A DNA stretch of 44,031 nt from Chloroflexota bacterium (GCA_029553955.1 JAKPJZ010000056.1:1-44031); one strand, 5' to 3'. Positions 35,366 to 43,681 are shown, counted from the stretch's first letter. The notes: a model not told the origin generated them from the letters alone. Translations and numbers: made by a program.

Positions 35366-36328
35366 ATGCGTCTGATCGATGACCTGGCCGACGCCAGGGT
35401 CGAGCGCCCCACCATAGTCACCATCGGCTCGTTCGACGGGCTGCACATCGGCCATCAACGTGTCATCCAGCAGCTCATCGCCCACGCCCGTGAGGCCGGC
35501 CGCCTCAGCGCCGTAGTCACCTTCCACCCGCACCCACGCGCCGTGCTGCGCCCATGGCTCAGCCCCAAGGTGCTGACGACGCCCGGCGAAAAAGCCGTCG
35601 TGCTGGCCGAGCTCGGCCTTGACCTGCTGGTGCTCCTCTCCTTCAGCCGCGACATGGCACACACGCCGGCCCCCGACTTTGTGCGCACGCTGTGCGAGCG
35701 CCTGCGCATGGCCGAGCTCTGGGTGGGGCCCGACTTTGCCCTCGGCCGGGGCCGCGAGGGCGATGTGCCCGCCCTGCAGGCCATGGGCCAGCACTTGGGC
35801 TTTGAGGTCAAGGTGCTCGAGCCGATCCTCGCCGATGGCCGCCCCATCTCCAGCACCTGGGTCCGAGAATTGCTGGCAACGGGGCAGGTCGGCGAAGCGC
35901 GGCGCCTCCTGGGCCGGCCCTACAGCCTGGCCGGCGAGGTCGTCAGCGGCGCCCGGCGTGGGCGCTGCCTGGGCTTCCCGACCGCCAACCTGGCCGTGCG
36001 GCCCGAGCGGGCGCTGCCGCCCGATGGCGTCTATGCCGTCTATGCCATCGTCGGCAAGCACCGCCTGCCCGCGGTCGCCAACGTTGGCGAGCGGCCCAGC
36101 TTCAACACCGGCCAGCACGCCATCGAGGTGCACATCCTCGACTATGCGGGCAACCTCTACGGCCGTGACCTGGTGATCGAGTTCATCAGCCGCCTGCGGC
36201 CCGAGCAGCGCTTCGACGATGTCTGCAAGCTGATCGAGCAGATCAGCCACGACGTGGAGCGTGCCCGCAGCATCTTTGCCGCCGAGGCTGAGGAGGCGCG
36301 GGAACACGATGGACAGCGGATATCGTGA
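35366..36328 (+). CDS. ribF: Bifunctional riboflavin kinase / FAD synthetase
   Basis: 320 residues. The N-terminal nucleotidyltransferase domain has GSFDGLHIGHQRVIQQL (about 22-38), the TFHPHP strand and ISSTWVRELLATG (about 163). The C-terminal flavokinase domain has GRCLGFPTANL (about 202), DGVYAVYA, and VHILDYAGNLYGRDLVIEFI. It converts riboflavin to FMN and then FAD. It starts 9 nt after truB with weak ribosome-site character (GAGAGTGAG). Association with truB is conserved in many bacteria. Confidence 0.96.
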   Translation: MRLIDDLADARVERPTIVTIGSFDGLHIGHQRVIQQLIAHAREAGRLSAVVTFHPHPRAVLRPWLSPKVLTTPGEKAVVLAELGLDLLVLLSFSRDMAHTPAPDFVRTLCERLRMAELWVGPDFALGRGREGDVPALQAMGQHLGFEVKVLEPILADGRPISSTWVRELLATGQVGEARRLLGRPYSLAGEVVSGARRGRCLGFPTANLAVRPERALPPDGVYAVYAIVGKHRLPAVANVGERPSFNTGQHAIEVHILDYAGNLYGRDLVIEFISRLRPEQRFDDVCKLIEQISHDVERARSIFAAEAEEAREHDGQRIS

Positions 36329-36719
36329 GGTGCCCCACACCGCCGACGTGGCGCTCGAAGTGTGGGCGCCCGACCTGGCCGGCCTCTTTGCGCAAGCCGC
36401 GCGCGGCCTCTTCAGCCTGGCCGCCAACGTGCCGTCGCAAGCGCCCATCTCGGCCAGCCGCGAGGTGCAGCTCAGCGCGCCCGACTGGGAGGCCCTGCTC
36501 GTCGACTGGCTCAACGAGCTGCTGTCACTGGCCGACGAACACGCCGAGGTTTATGTCGATTTCGAGGTCGCGCTGCCGGCCCTGGGCGAGTTGGTCGCGC
36601 ACGCCCGCGCCACCACCGCCTACACGCCCAAGATCGCCTTCAAGGCCGCGACCTATCACAACCTGGCCATCAGGCACGACGAGCGTGGCTACCGGACCGT
36701 GGTCGTGTTCGATGTGTAG
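36309..36719 (+). CDS. Archease (RtcB activator)
   Basis: 136 residues from ATG 36309, overlapping the ribF end by 20 nt. The family pattern is clear: an N-terminal HTADVALEVWAPDLAGLFAQAARGLF, a middle DWEALLVDWLNELLSLAD, and a C-terminal YTPKIAFKAATYHNLAI ending in VVVFDV. The Asp in HTADV and the terminal Asp are the metal-binding residues in characterised archeases. Archease speeds guanylylation of the RNA ligase RtcB and broadens its NTP use. rtcB follows directly, so the pair forms an RNA-repair module appended to a translation operon. Confidence 0.95.
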   Translation: MDSGYREVPHTADVALEVWAPDLAGLFAQAARGLFSLAANVPSQAPISASREVQLSAPDWEALLVDWLNELLSLADEHAEVYVDFEVALPALGELVAHARATTAYTPKIAFKAATYHNLAIRHDERGYRTVVVFDV

Positions 36720-36720
36720 G

Positions 36721-36866
36721 CGTGATGCGTGATGCGTAAGACGTGTTGCGTATTGCGTATTGCGTATTCCGTTCCCTCAGTCAGCAAGCGCAACACGCAA
36801 TACGCAACAACGGTCACGCATTACGTTTTACGTTTCACGTTTCACGTTTTACGCATTACGCATCAG
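36721..36866. repeat. Heptamer-rich inverted repeat between archease and rtcB
   Basis: The outer arms TGATGCGTGATGCGTAA (36723-36739) and TTACGCATTACGCATCA (36849-36865) match with one mismatch. Inside are tandem GCGTATT units and their complement (gcaatacgcaac), then a 'cgtttcacgtttcacgtttt' run. The right arm ends where the rtcB ribosome site CAGGAGG begins. The region is strikingly AT-richer than its surroundings. Confidence 0.92.
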
Positions 36867-36874
36867 GAGGCCAC

Positions 36875-38326
36875 ATGGTCACACGAAGCGACTTCCACCG
36901 CCTGGCCCCTTACCTCTGGGAAGCGCCCCGCGGTGTGCGTGGCGACATGCGCGTGCCCGCGCGCCTCTACGCCGATGAGGCGCTGCTCGAGGCCGCCTTT
37001 GAGGACCGCTCGGCCGAGCAGCTCGTGAACACGGCCACGCTGCCCGGCGTCGCCGGCTATGCCCTGGCCATGCCCGACATTCACCAGGGCTACGGCTTCC
37101 CCATCGGTGGCGTCGTGGCCACGCGCCTGCCTTCGGGCGCCATCTCGCCGGGCGGCGTGGGCTACGACATCAACTGCGGCGTGCGCCTGCTGACCACACG
37201 GCTGCGCGAGGAGGAAATCCGCCCCCACCTCGAGCGGCTCATGTCGGCCCTCTTCCACGACGTGCCCTCCGGCCTCGGCAAGGGCCACGCCACGGCGCTG
37301 GGTGCCAAAGAGATGGCACAGGCCCTCGAACACGGCGCTGCGTGGGCTGTGGCCCAGGGCTACGGCACACGCGAAGACCTGGAGCACACCGAAGAACGCG
37401 GCACGATGCCCGGCGCCGACGCCGGCGCGGTCAGTGAGCGTGCCAAGACCCGTGCGCGCGAACAGATGGGTACGCTCGGCTCGGGCAACCACTTTCTCGA
37501 GCTCGACGTGGTCGAGCGTGTCTTCGACCCGGCGGCGGCGGCGCGCCTCGGCCTCAGCGAGGGCGGTGTCGTCGTCTGGATTCACTCCGGCTCGCGCGCG
37601 CTGGGCCACCAGGTGTGCACCGATTATGTGAAGGAACTGCAGACCGCCGGCCGCCGCTACGGCATCGAACTGCCCGACCGCGAGCTGGCCTGCGCCCCCG
37701 CCGATTCCCCCGAAGGCCGGCGCTACTTTGCCGCCATGGCCTGCGCCGCCAACTTTGCCTGGGCCAACCGCCAGATGATGACCCACCTGGCGCGGCTCGC
37801 CTTCGAGCGCGTGCTCGCCGGCCAGGTGCGCGATTGGCACCTCACCCTGCTCTACGACGTGGCGCACAACATCGCCAAGATCGAGGAGCACACCGTCGAC
37901 GGCGAGCGGCTCAGGCTCTGCGTGCACCGCAAGGGCGCCACGCGCGCCTTCGGCCCCGGCCGGCCCGAGGTGCCCGAGAGCTACCGCGACCTCGGCCAGC
38001 CAGTGCTCATCCCCGGCAGCATGGGCTCAGGCTCCTACGTCCTCGCCGGCACCCAAGCAGCCATGGAGCAGACCTTCGGCTCCACCTGCCACGGCGCCGG
38101 GCGCGTCAAGAGCAGGCACGCGGCCAAGCGCGGCGTCAGCGGCCAGGCATTGCGCCAAGAGCTCGAGCGCCAGGGCATCGTCGTGCGCACCGAGAGCCTC
38201 GGCGACCTGGCCGAGGAAGCCCCCAACGCCTACAAGGACGTGGACCGGGTGGTAGAGGTGGTGCATCAGGCGGGGCTGGCGCGCAAGATCGCGCGCACGC
38301 GGCCCATCGGCGTCATGAAGGGATAG
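36875..38326 (+). CDS. rtcB: RNA-splicing/repair ligase RtcB
   Basis: 483 residues from ATG 36875, with CAGGAGG 4 nt upstream. Active-site features are complete: Asp97 and Cys101 in GVGYDINCGVRLL, GTLGSGNHFLE, VWIHSGSRALGHQ, AHNIAKIEEH, the guanylylated His351 in CVHRKGATRA, GSMGSGSYVL, and the C-terminal RPIGVMKG whose Lys contacts GMP in known structures. It joins 2',3'-cyclic phosphate or 3'-phosphate ends to 5'-OH RNA with GTP and Mn(II). The archease gene is immediately upstream. The last 45 bp are the first unit of a tandem array that continues 760 bp past the TAG stop, in frame. Confidence 0.97.
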   Translation: MVTRSDFHRLAPYLWEAPRGVRGDMRVPARLYADEALLEAAFEDRSAEQLVNTATLPGVAGYALAMPDIHQGYGFPIGGVVATRLPSGAISPGGVGYDINCGVRLLTTRLREEEIRPHLERLMSALFHDVPSGLGKGHATALGAKEMAQALEHGAAWAVAQGYGTREDLEHTEERGTMPGADAGAVSERAKTRAREQMGTLGSGNHFLELDVVERVFDPAAAARLGLSEGGVVVWIHSGSRALGHQVCTDYVKELQTAGRRYGIELPDRELACAPADSPEGRRYFAAMACAANFAWANRQMMTHLARLAFERVLAGQVRDWHLTLLYDVAHNIAKIEEHTVDGERLRLCVHRKGATRAFGPGRPEVPESYRDLGQPVLIPGSMGSGSYVLAGTQAAMEQTFGSTCHGAGRVKSRHAAKRGVSGQALRQELERQGIVVRTESLGDLAEEAPNAYKDVDRVVEVVHQAGLARKIARTRPIGVMKG

Positions 38327-39087
38327 CCGCAGCGCTGTAGCCGCGGCATCGTGCCGCGCAAAAGACCGGCGCGCAAGATCGCGCGCACGCGGCCCACCGG
38401 GGTCATGAAGGGCTGGCAGCAGCGCTGTAGCCGCGGCATCGTGCCGCGCAAAAGACCGGCGCGCAAGATCGCGCGCACGCGGCCCACCGGGGTCATGAAG
38501 GGCTGGCAGCAGCACTGTAGCCGCGGCATCGTGCCGCGCAAAAGACCGGCGCGCAAGATCGCGCGCACGTGGCTCATCGGCGTCATGAAGGGCTGGCAAC
38601 AGCACTGTAGCCGCGGCATCGTGCCGCGCAAAAGACCGGCGCGCAAGATCGCGCGCACGCGGCCCATCGGCGTCATGAAGGGCTGGCAGCAGCACTGTAG
38701 CCGCGGCATCGTGCCGCGCAAAAGACCGGCGCGCAAGATCGCGCGCACGTGGCCCATCGGCGTCATGAAGGGCTGGCAACAGCACTGTAGCCGCGGCATC
38801 GTGCCGCGCAAAAGACCGGCGCGCAAGATCGCGCGCACGCGGCCCACCGGGGTCATGAAGGACTGGCAACAGCACTGTAGCCGCGGCATCGTGCCGCGCA
38901 AAAGACCGGCGCGCAAGATCGCGCGCACGCGGCCCACCGGGGTCATGAAGGGCTGGCAGCAGCACTGTAGCCGCGGCATCGTGCCGCGCAAAAGACCCCG
39001 CGCAAGATCGCGCGCACGTGGCTCATCGGCGTCATGAAGGGCTGGCAACAGCACTGTAGCCGCGGCATCGTGCCGCGCAAAAGACCT
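38281..39087 (+). repeat. Tandem array of nine 90-bp units built from the rtcB 3' end
   Basis: Units begin with GCGCAAGATCGCGCGCACG at 38281 (inside rtcB), 38371, 38461, 38551, 38641, 38731, 38821, 38911 and 39000. Eight spacings are 90 bp except the last (89). Each unit carries the coding tail for ARKIARTRPxGVMKG, then 'ggctggcagcagc', then the half-hairpin CTGTAGCCGCGGCATCGTGC and AAAAGACC. In the first unit the gene ends GGATAG; in the others the same place reads GGCTGG, so the frame stays open to 39037. There are no spacers, so it is not a CRISPR array. Confidence 0.98.
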
Positions 39088-39112
39088 CCGCGGCAACATG
39101 CCGCGGCTACAG
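39054..39112. repeat. Complete CTGTAGCCGCGGCAT hairpin closing the array
   Basis: CTGTAGCCGCGGCAT (39054-39068) pairs with ATGCCGCGGCTACAG (39098-39112). This is probably the intact form of the half-hairpin seen in each array unit. A relative lies at 41740-41794. Confidence 0.9.
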
Positions 39113-39634
39113 TATGACTCATGCCGCCACCAGGAGCGCTTGGAAATGCTCCTCAGGGACAGTCGGTCACTCTGCCACCCAAAGGCCATCTTCGCCTGGA
39201 TACAGGATCACCTATCTCACAGTCTCATTCCTCCCCAGCGCCTAGTAGTCCGTCGCACTGATTCTGATGGGCTACGACGCCCACAAGGGGCTAGGCTACG
39301 CCCATCAAAATCAGTGCGACGGACTACTAGCGCCTCTTCCAGCGATCCTCTACTGGATTGTAACGAACCAACCCCGCCGGCGCAACTAGCAACGGCCCGG
39401 CCTGATAACCGGCCCGTAATCTAGCCCCCTTGGCCGCCGCAGGCGGCTTCGTGGGCGTTGTTAGCGGCGAATCCGGTGCCGCGGAGACGCGAAACGGGCA
39501 CAAGGCCCTAGGCTACGCAGGTTTGCAAACACGCCCTGGTTAGCCCTGCCAAGACCCCCTGCGAAAGCTGGGCTTGCCTGGGGCACGGTTCTTGCTAAAG
39601 AAAAGCCGATCATCAAAGAGGAGGCCCGCGTTCC
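39113..39634. repeat. Gene-free region with dispersed repeats
   Basis: No gene is supported. An inverted repeat at 39242-39330 has 30-bp arms with one mismatch (CTAGTAGTCCGTCGCACTGA...) and a centre CTACGACGCCCACAAGGGGC, and is flanked by the direct repeat AGCGCCT (39237-39243, 39329-39335). A further copy of the CTAGCCCCCTTGGCCGCCGC repeat is at 39421-39458, and GCAAACACGCCCTGGT is near 39526, shared with 29567. Confidence 0.88.
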
Positions 39635-40843
39635 GTGCTCATAGCCGCAGAGGGCCTCGCCCGACGACACTGGGCCCGTTGGGCTGCCTTCGCCTCGGCC
39701 CTGCTCCTGGTCGGCTGCACGGCTGCCGCGCTGCTCACCCTGCATGGCGCCGCAGCCTCGCTGCGCCTGGCGCAGGAGCAGCTCAGCGCCGATATCGTCG
39801 TCGTGCCTGCGGCCGCTGCCGGGCACGTGGAGACGATGCTCCTCGGCGAGGCCACGCTCCGTATCTGGATGCCCGACGACACGGTCACGCGCATCGCTGC
39901 CGTTCCCGGTGTGGCAGCCGCCTGGCCGCGGCTCTATCTCCCGGCGCTGCAGCCGGCTCCTTCATTCGCAGGCGAGCTACCACTGATCGCCTTCGACCCC
40001 ACCACCGACGTAGCCCTGCGCCCCTGGCTGGCGCGCCATCTGCCGCAGCGCCTCGGCCCGATCGAGGCCATCGCCGGCAGCGGGGTGGCGCTCGCGCAGG
40101 GCCAAGAGGCCATCCTGGCCTACGGCTGCCCCGTCGCGCTCGCCGGCCACCTCGAGCCCACCGGCACCCGCCTCGACCGCAGCCTCTTCATGACCACAGA
40201 GGCCATGCACGACCTGGCACGGCGATCGCAGACGGCCGCCCCACGCCCCCTCGAGGTCCCCCTGGCCGGCATTTCGGCCGCCCTGGTCCGCGTCGCGCCA
40301 GGGCATTTCTCACGCGACGTAGCGCGCGAGATTCGGAGCCAGGTGCCCGGGGTGGCGACAGCGCAGGCCGCGGGGCTGTTCCAGGCCGAACGCGCCCGCA
40401 TCCGCGACCTGCGCGCCGTGCTGCAGGCCGGCCTCGGCGCCGTAGGGATCGTGCTCTCGGCGCTGCTGGCGCTCATCGTCGCCCCGGCTGCGCCGGCGCG
40501 GAGCCCCATCCTTGCCGCTGCCCGCGCCCGGCTGGCCCCAGCGCTGCGGCCTGCCCTGGCCGGGGCCGCCCTGGGCGCCGGCCTGGCCGGCCCGGCAGCC
40601 TGCCTCTTCGGCAGACACGCTGCAGCGTCGCTCGGGCTGCCGCTCCTCCTCCCATCGACCACCACGCTCGCCGCGGTAAGCATGGCCGCGCTGGCCCTGG
40701 GCATTGTGGCGGGTGGGTGGCCCAGGCTGCATGGCCGCCGTGCCCTCAGTGCACCCATGAGCGCCATCCTGTCGCCCGGCCACGACGTGCTAGACATCAC
40801 GCGCATGGCAGGCAGGGACTCCGGCCCCACCAGTTGCACATAA
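39635..40843 (+). CDS. FtsX-like ABC transporter permease, reduced or degenerate
   Basis: 402 residues from GTG 39635, with GAGGAGG about 10 nt upstream. An N-terminal membrane helix (FASALLLVGCTAAALLTL) is followed by a periplasmic MacB-type core domain containing LSADIVVVPAAAAGHVETML and VTRIAAVPGVAAAWPRLYLP. Three C-terminal membrane helices (about 270-290, 310-335, 350-375) follow. In normal members these helices carry a conserved R-EIGILRALG loop; here the loop is short and unlike the consensus. No ATPase gene lies beside it. It may be a stand-alone remnant of an ABC efflux or lipoprotein-release system, or a diverged active subunit. Confidence 0.65.
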   Translation: MLIAAEGLARRHWARWAAFASALLLVGCTAAALLTLHGAAASLRLAQEQLSADIVVVPAAAAGHVETMLLGEATLRIWMPDDTVTRIAAVPGVAAAWPRLYLPALQPAPSFAGELPLIAFDPTTDVALRPWLARHLPQRLGPIEAIAGSGVALAQGQEAILAYGCPVALAGHLEPTGTRLDRSLFMTTEAMHDLARRSQTAAPRPLEVPLAGISAALVRVAPGHFSRDVAREIRSQVPGVATAQAAGLFQAERARIRDLRAVLQAGLGAVGIVLSALLALIVAPAAPARSPILAAARARLAPALRPALAGAALGAGLAGPAACLFGRHAAASLGLPLLLPSTTTLAAVSMAALALGIVAGGWPRLHGRRALSAPMSAILSPGHDVLDITRMAGRDSGPTSCT

Positions 40844-40963
40844 CGCGGGTTCGTTCGGTACTCTTTCTCGAATCGCCGAACGGGGATCGAGCGCGGCGCG
40901 AAGGGCGTGATGCGAGCGAGCGCCTCGAGCCCTGCACGAGGCACGAGCCCGATATGGGCCCCT

Positions 40964-41677
40964 TTATCGGATATCCGGCACAGGAAGCGAGGGGAGGCCG
41001 AGGAGCGTGACGCGCACGAGGCTGATGAAGGCGCGCCTGAGGTAGTTCAGGTACCCTTCGTGCAAGCGCCGCGCCGAGGTGTGCACGGCGAGGTGGGGGT
41101 CAAACAGCACCGGCGCCACCCGGCTGACCTGCCAGGAGAGATAGCCGTCTTCGCCCACCAGGCCGCGCGGGTCGTAGCCCCGAAAGCCGCCCACCTGCCG
41201 GAACACCTCCGCCCGGATGGCAAAGTTGCTGCCCAGCCACCAGTTGTGGCCGATGTGGTTCGAGAGTCTCAGCGCCCAGGTGACAGGGTGCTTCATGATA
41301 AACTGCTCGTGCGGCCGGGCATCGGCCCAGTAGACCGGCCCGCAGACGGCGCCCAGGTCAGAGTCGCGGGCCATGTGGCAGGCGATGCGCGCCAGCCAAT
41401 CGGGCGGCACCAGGGTATCGGCATCGGTCGAGGCCAGGATGCTGCCCTGGGCGGCGTCGCCGGCGCGCTGCCGTGCCCGGGCCACGCTCTTGACCGGCTC
41501 GCGCACCACCCGTGCGCCCCAGGCCCGCGCCACTTCGCTCGTGGCATCGCTCGAGTTGTTGTCGGCTACGATGATCTCATAGCGGTCGAGGGGCAGCGTC
41601 TGCTCGCGGAGCGCCTGCAGGCAGGCCGGCAGGTAGCGTTCTTCATTCAGGGCAGGGATGAGCACCGAGAGCAGCAT
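40964..41677 (-). CDS. Glycosyltransferase family 2
   Basis: 237 residues from ATG 41677, with GGAG 10 nt upstream; a TTG six bases earlier is possible. The GT-A fold is clear: MLLSVLIPALNEERYLPACLQAL, the nucleotide-binding EIIVADNNSSDATSEVA, and the metal-binding DxD motif as STDADT near residue 87. The acceptor region includes LGSNFAIRAEVFRQVGGF and GEDGYLSWQV, where the Glu-Asp is the usual catalytic base region. There is no membrane helix. The sugar and acceptor are unknown; it may act on cell-surface glycans or glycolipids. It stands alone. Confidence 0.9.
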   Translation of the reverse strand: MLLSVLIPALNEERYLPACLQALREQTLPLDRYEIIVADNNSSDATSEVARAWGARVVREPVKSVARARQRAGDAAQGSILASTDADTLVPPDWLARIACHMARDSDLGAVCGPVYWADARPHEQFIMKHPVTWALRLSNHIGHNWWLGSNFAIRAEVFRQVGGFRGYDPRGLVGEDGYLSWQVSRVAPVLFDPHLAVHTSARRLHEGYLNYLRRAFISLVRVTLLGLPSLPVPDIR

Positions 41678-41739
41678 GGGCAATCAGCTCCAGGCCTGGT
41701 GGTGGTCTCTCACCCGGGTTTCGCGCTTCGCGCAGGACC

Positions 41740-41794
41740 GTAGCCGCGGCATGTTGTCGCGAAACCCTTCTGCGCGGCACGATGCCGCGGCTGC
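41740..41794. repeat. GTAGCCGCGGCAT inverted repeat
   Basis: GTAGCCGCGGCAT (41740-41752) and ATGCCGCGGCTGC (41782-41794) match with one mismatch; the centre contains ttgtcgcgaaaccc. It is the same family as the hairpin closing the rtcB array. Confidence 0.85.
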
Positions 41795-41999
41795 AGCGCG
41801 ACGTCATCTGTATGGCCCAGGGTCCCGCGAACCCTGGGTTACTCGCAATGACACTCCATGGGTACTGGCACCCGCCGTCCCGTGGTGAGCAATGTCTGTG
41901 CCCGGCTATGGCGTAGAACCTGCTGCTGCCGCTTCCATCATCACTACAGCCCCTGGGTCACGCGGCGCCAGGGCTGCGATGCTGCAAGAAGGAGGCCAC

Positions 42000-42260
42000 A
42001 TGCGGGGAGAACCACCGGTTGTGGAGGCCACAAGAGCCGCTGAGCAAGAGCTCTTCGAGACCCGCGCTCACCGGGGGCTCGGGCATCGCCTACCCGGTCA
42101 ACACCGAGCGCCCCATACGAGCCGCGAGGCCAGGCGCCGGGAGGACTGGGCACGCACCAAGACCGCCGATACAGCTGCCTTGGTGCTCACCGTGCCCGGG
42201 CCGGCGCAAGCCCGAGAGCGTGAGCTGGTAGAGGCGGCAGCCTCGATGAGCCGCCTGTAG
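42000..42260 (+). CDS. Uncertain small ORF with strong ribosome site
   Basis: ATG 42000 is preceded by AAGAAGGAGGCCAC, the same GGAGGCCAC context that precedes rtcB. The product is 86 residues (MRGEPPVVEATRAAEQELFE and on), Arg-rich after residue 25. The other two frames also lack long stops here, so a frameshifted remnant of a longer gene is equally possible. No family is recognised. Confidence 0.3.
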   Translation: MRGEPPVVEATRAAEQELFETRAHRGLGHRLPGQHRAPHTSREARRREDWARTKTADTAALVLTVPGPAQARERELVEAAASMSRL

Positions 42261-42358
42261 TCTGTCGAAGAATGCCGCCCGAGGCCGGCGACCGGCTCGC
42301 CGTCTTTATCGATTGTGCCGGCTCAGAGGGCGCGCGCCCGAATTTCAAGGTTAGCCTA

Positions 42359-42387
42359 TTGACACCGGGCGGAATCTGTGCTACGCT
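42359..42387 (+). promoter_or_regulatory. Orphan promoter
   Basis: A perfect TTGACA (42359-42364), a 17-bp spacer and TACGCT (42382-42387). No convincing gene starts for at least 225 bp after it. Confidence 0.55.
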
Positions 42388-42394
42388 GTCGCTA

Positions 42395-43126
42395 GAACAC
42401 CCGTGCTGTCGGGCGGCCACGGCCTGCGGCCTCGTGGGCGACGAGGCGCGCGGCCTGCGTCACCCGCCGGCTGGCGGCGCGGCCCCATGTGCAGTGGCGG
42501 CTGCCCTGGCGTCGCGCATCTCAGCCATCGGGCCTGCATCGACATCTGTCGGCGAAGGCCTGTCTGTGTTCGCCTTTGGCCGGCGCCGCTCACTGCGCCG
42601 CGTTCAGGGAGCTCTGCCATGTCCGGCAACACGGCCCTGCAAGCGCTCATCGCCCTGCTCGGGCAGCCGCGCCAGGCGCAGCCGTCGCTTGCCGCGTCGC
42701 CCCAGCCCAGGCACACATCGCAGAAATACGAAACGAAGCCAAACCCTCGCCGGCCCCGTCCGCCGGCACATCGCCATCGAAAAACAAAGCCGTCTCAGCG
42801 GCTGACCATCGCGGCCATCACCCCACGCGCCACACATGAGAATACCGAACGAACCCATCCGCAGCCGGCGGCGGCGGGGTCCGGCGCTGCTGCCTGCCAG
42901 GGGACGTGACGCGGCAGGCTCGTCACATCACGCCTCCTCACCGCCCCTGTTGGGGGGTGTGCCGGGCTGCCTGGCCTGGCCCCTGCAGCGGCCAGGGGTG
43001 CGACGCAAGGTGACCCCCGCAGGCCAGCCCCTTGGGGCGCCGGCCTCGCCCCTTCGCGCCTCTCTCTGGCACACTTCTTGCCCCTGGCCCGCTGGAGGAA
43101 GCAAGAGAGCAGCGAAGGAGACGCTG
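42395..43126. other. GC-rich region of uncertain content
   Basis: From 42395 to 42610 the sequence is very GC-rich with many short complementary runs (for example ggcctgcggcctcgtgggcgacgag) and could be a structured RNA, but it has no signature of RNase P RNA, tmRNA or SRP RNA. A 97-codon ORF at 42619-42909 (MSGNTALQALIALLGQPRQA and on, preceded by AGGGAG) is Pro/Arg/Thr-rich and weakly supported. From 42910 to 43126 no gene is seen. Confidence 0.4.
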
Positions 43127-43681
43127 ATGGCAGGCACGCCTGGCGGCCGGCCCGCGCAGCTCCCCGAGCCTATCCCGCCCATTGCCAAGAAGACGGCCTG
43201 GACGCTGCATCCCTGGCCGCGCCGGCTCCCCGATGGCATTTGGGCGCCCCTGGTCGCGGGTTCTCTGATGCTGATGGTCGGCGGCCTGGGGCTGCTTGCA
43301 GACAACTCGCTCTTCCTCTTGCCCAGCCTGGGCCCCACCATCTACCTGCAGACCGAGGACCCGGGCCAGCCCTCATCACAGATCAAGAACGTCATCGGCG
43401 GCCACTTTATCGGCATCCTCGCCGGCTACCTGGCCGTGTTTGCCCTGGGGCTTGCCTCCGAGCCGTCGGTCTTTGAGCTCGGCCGCCCGACGACAGCGCG
43501 GGTTCTCGCCGCGGTGATCGCCATGGTCCTCACCGAAGGCGGCGTGCTGCTGGCCGACGTCTCGCACCCGCCCGCGGCCGCGACCACGCTGCTCATCGCG
43601 CTGGGCACCATCCGGCCTACCTGGAGGAGCGCTGCTTCGCTAGAACATCGGTCAAGTATTCGTACAGACGACGTAGCCTAG
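43127..43681 (+). pseudogene. HPP-family integral membrane protein, 3' end replaced by a repeat
   Basis: 184 codons from ATG 43127, with GAAGGAG 6 nt upstream. The HPP fold is evident: GIWAPLVAGSLMLMVGGLGL, LFLLPSLGPTIYLQTEDP, NVIGGHFIGILAGYLAVFAL, and the name-giving VSHPPAAATTLLIALG. The usual last membrane helix is missing. After IRPTW the frame enters a dispersed element whose left terminal arm begins at 43640, and the stop TAG (43679-43681) belongs to the repeat. HPP proteins are small membrane proteins, some linked to nitrite transport. The product may be non-functional, or may tolerate loss of the final helix. Confidence 0.8.

Noticed and set aside
34049..36514. Long minus-strand ORF opposite truB, ribF and archease
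   Set aside because: It spans three recognised genes and is a codon-bias artefact.
38351..39037. Independent protein gene of 30-residue repeats
   Set aside because: The only start is a GTG without a ribosome site, and the content is explained by duplication of the rtcB end. It is relevant only as a possible extension of RtcB.
38281..39087. CRISPR array
   Set aside because: Units are contiguous 90-bp copies with no variable spacers, begin inside rtcB and differ only by point changes; no cas genes are near.
39113..39240. Transposase remnant downstream of the array
   Set aside because: Short readings in both strands were examined; none shows a DDE or HUH motif.
39579..39700. Integron attC sites or an integron cassette array
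   Set aside because: The imperfect hairpins between genes suggested attC, but the GTTRRRY core sites are absent and arms are perfect rather than having the extrahelical bases of attC.
42395..42620. RNase P RNA, tmRNA or SRP RNA gene
   Set aside because: The conserved signatures of these RNAs (for example the SRP GGAAGGAAGCAG-type loop or the tmRNA GGATTCGAC segment) are not present.
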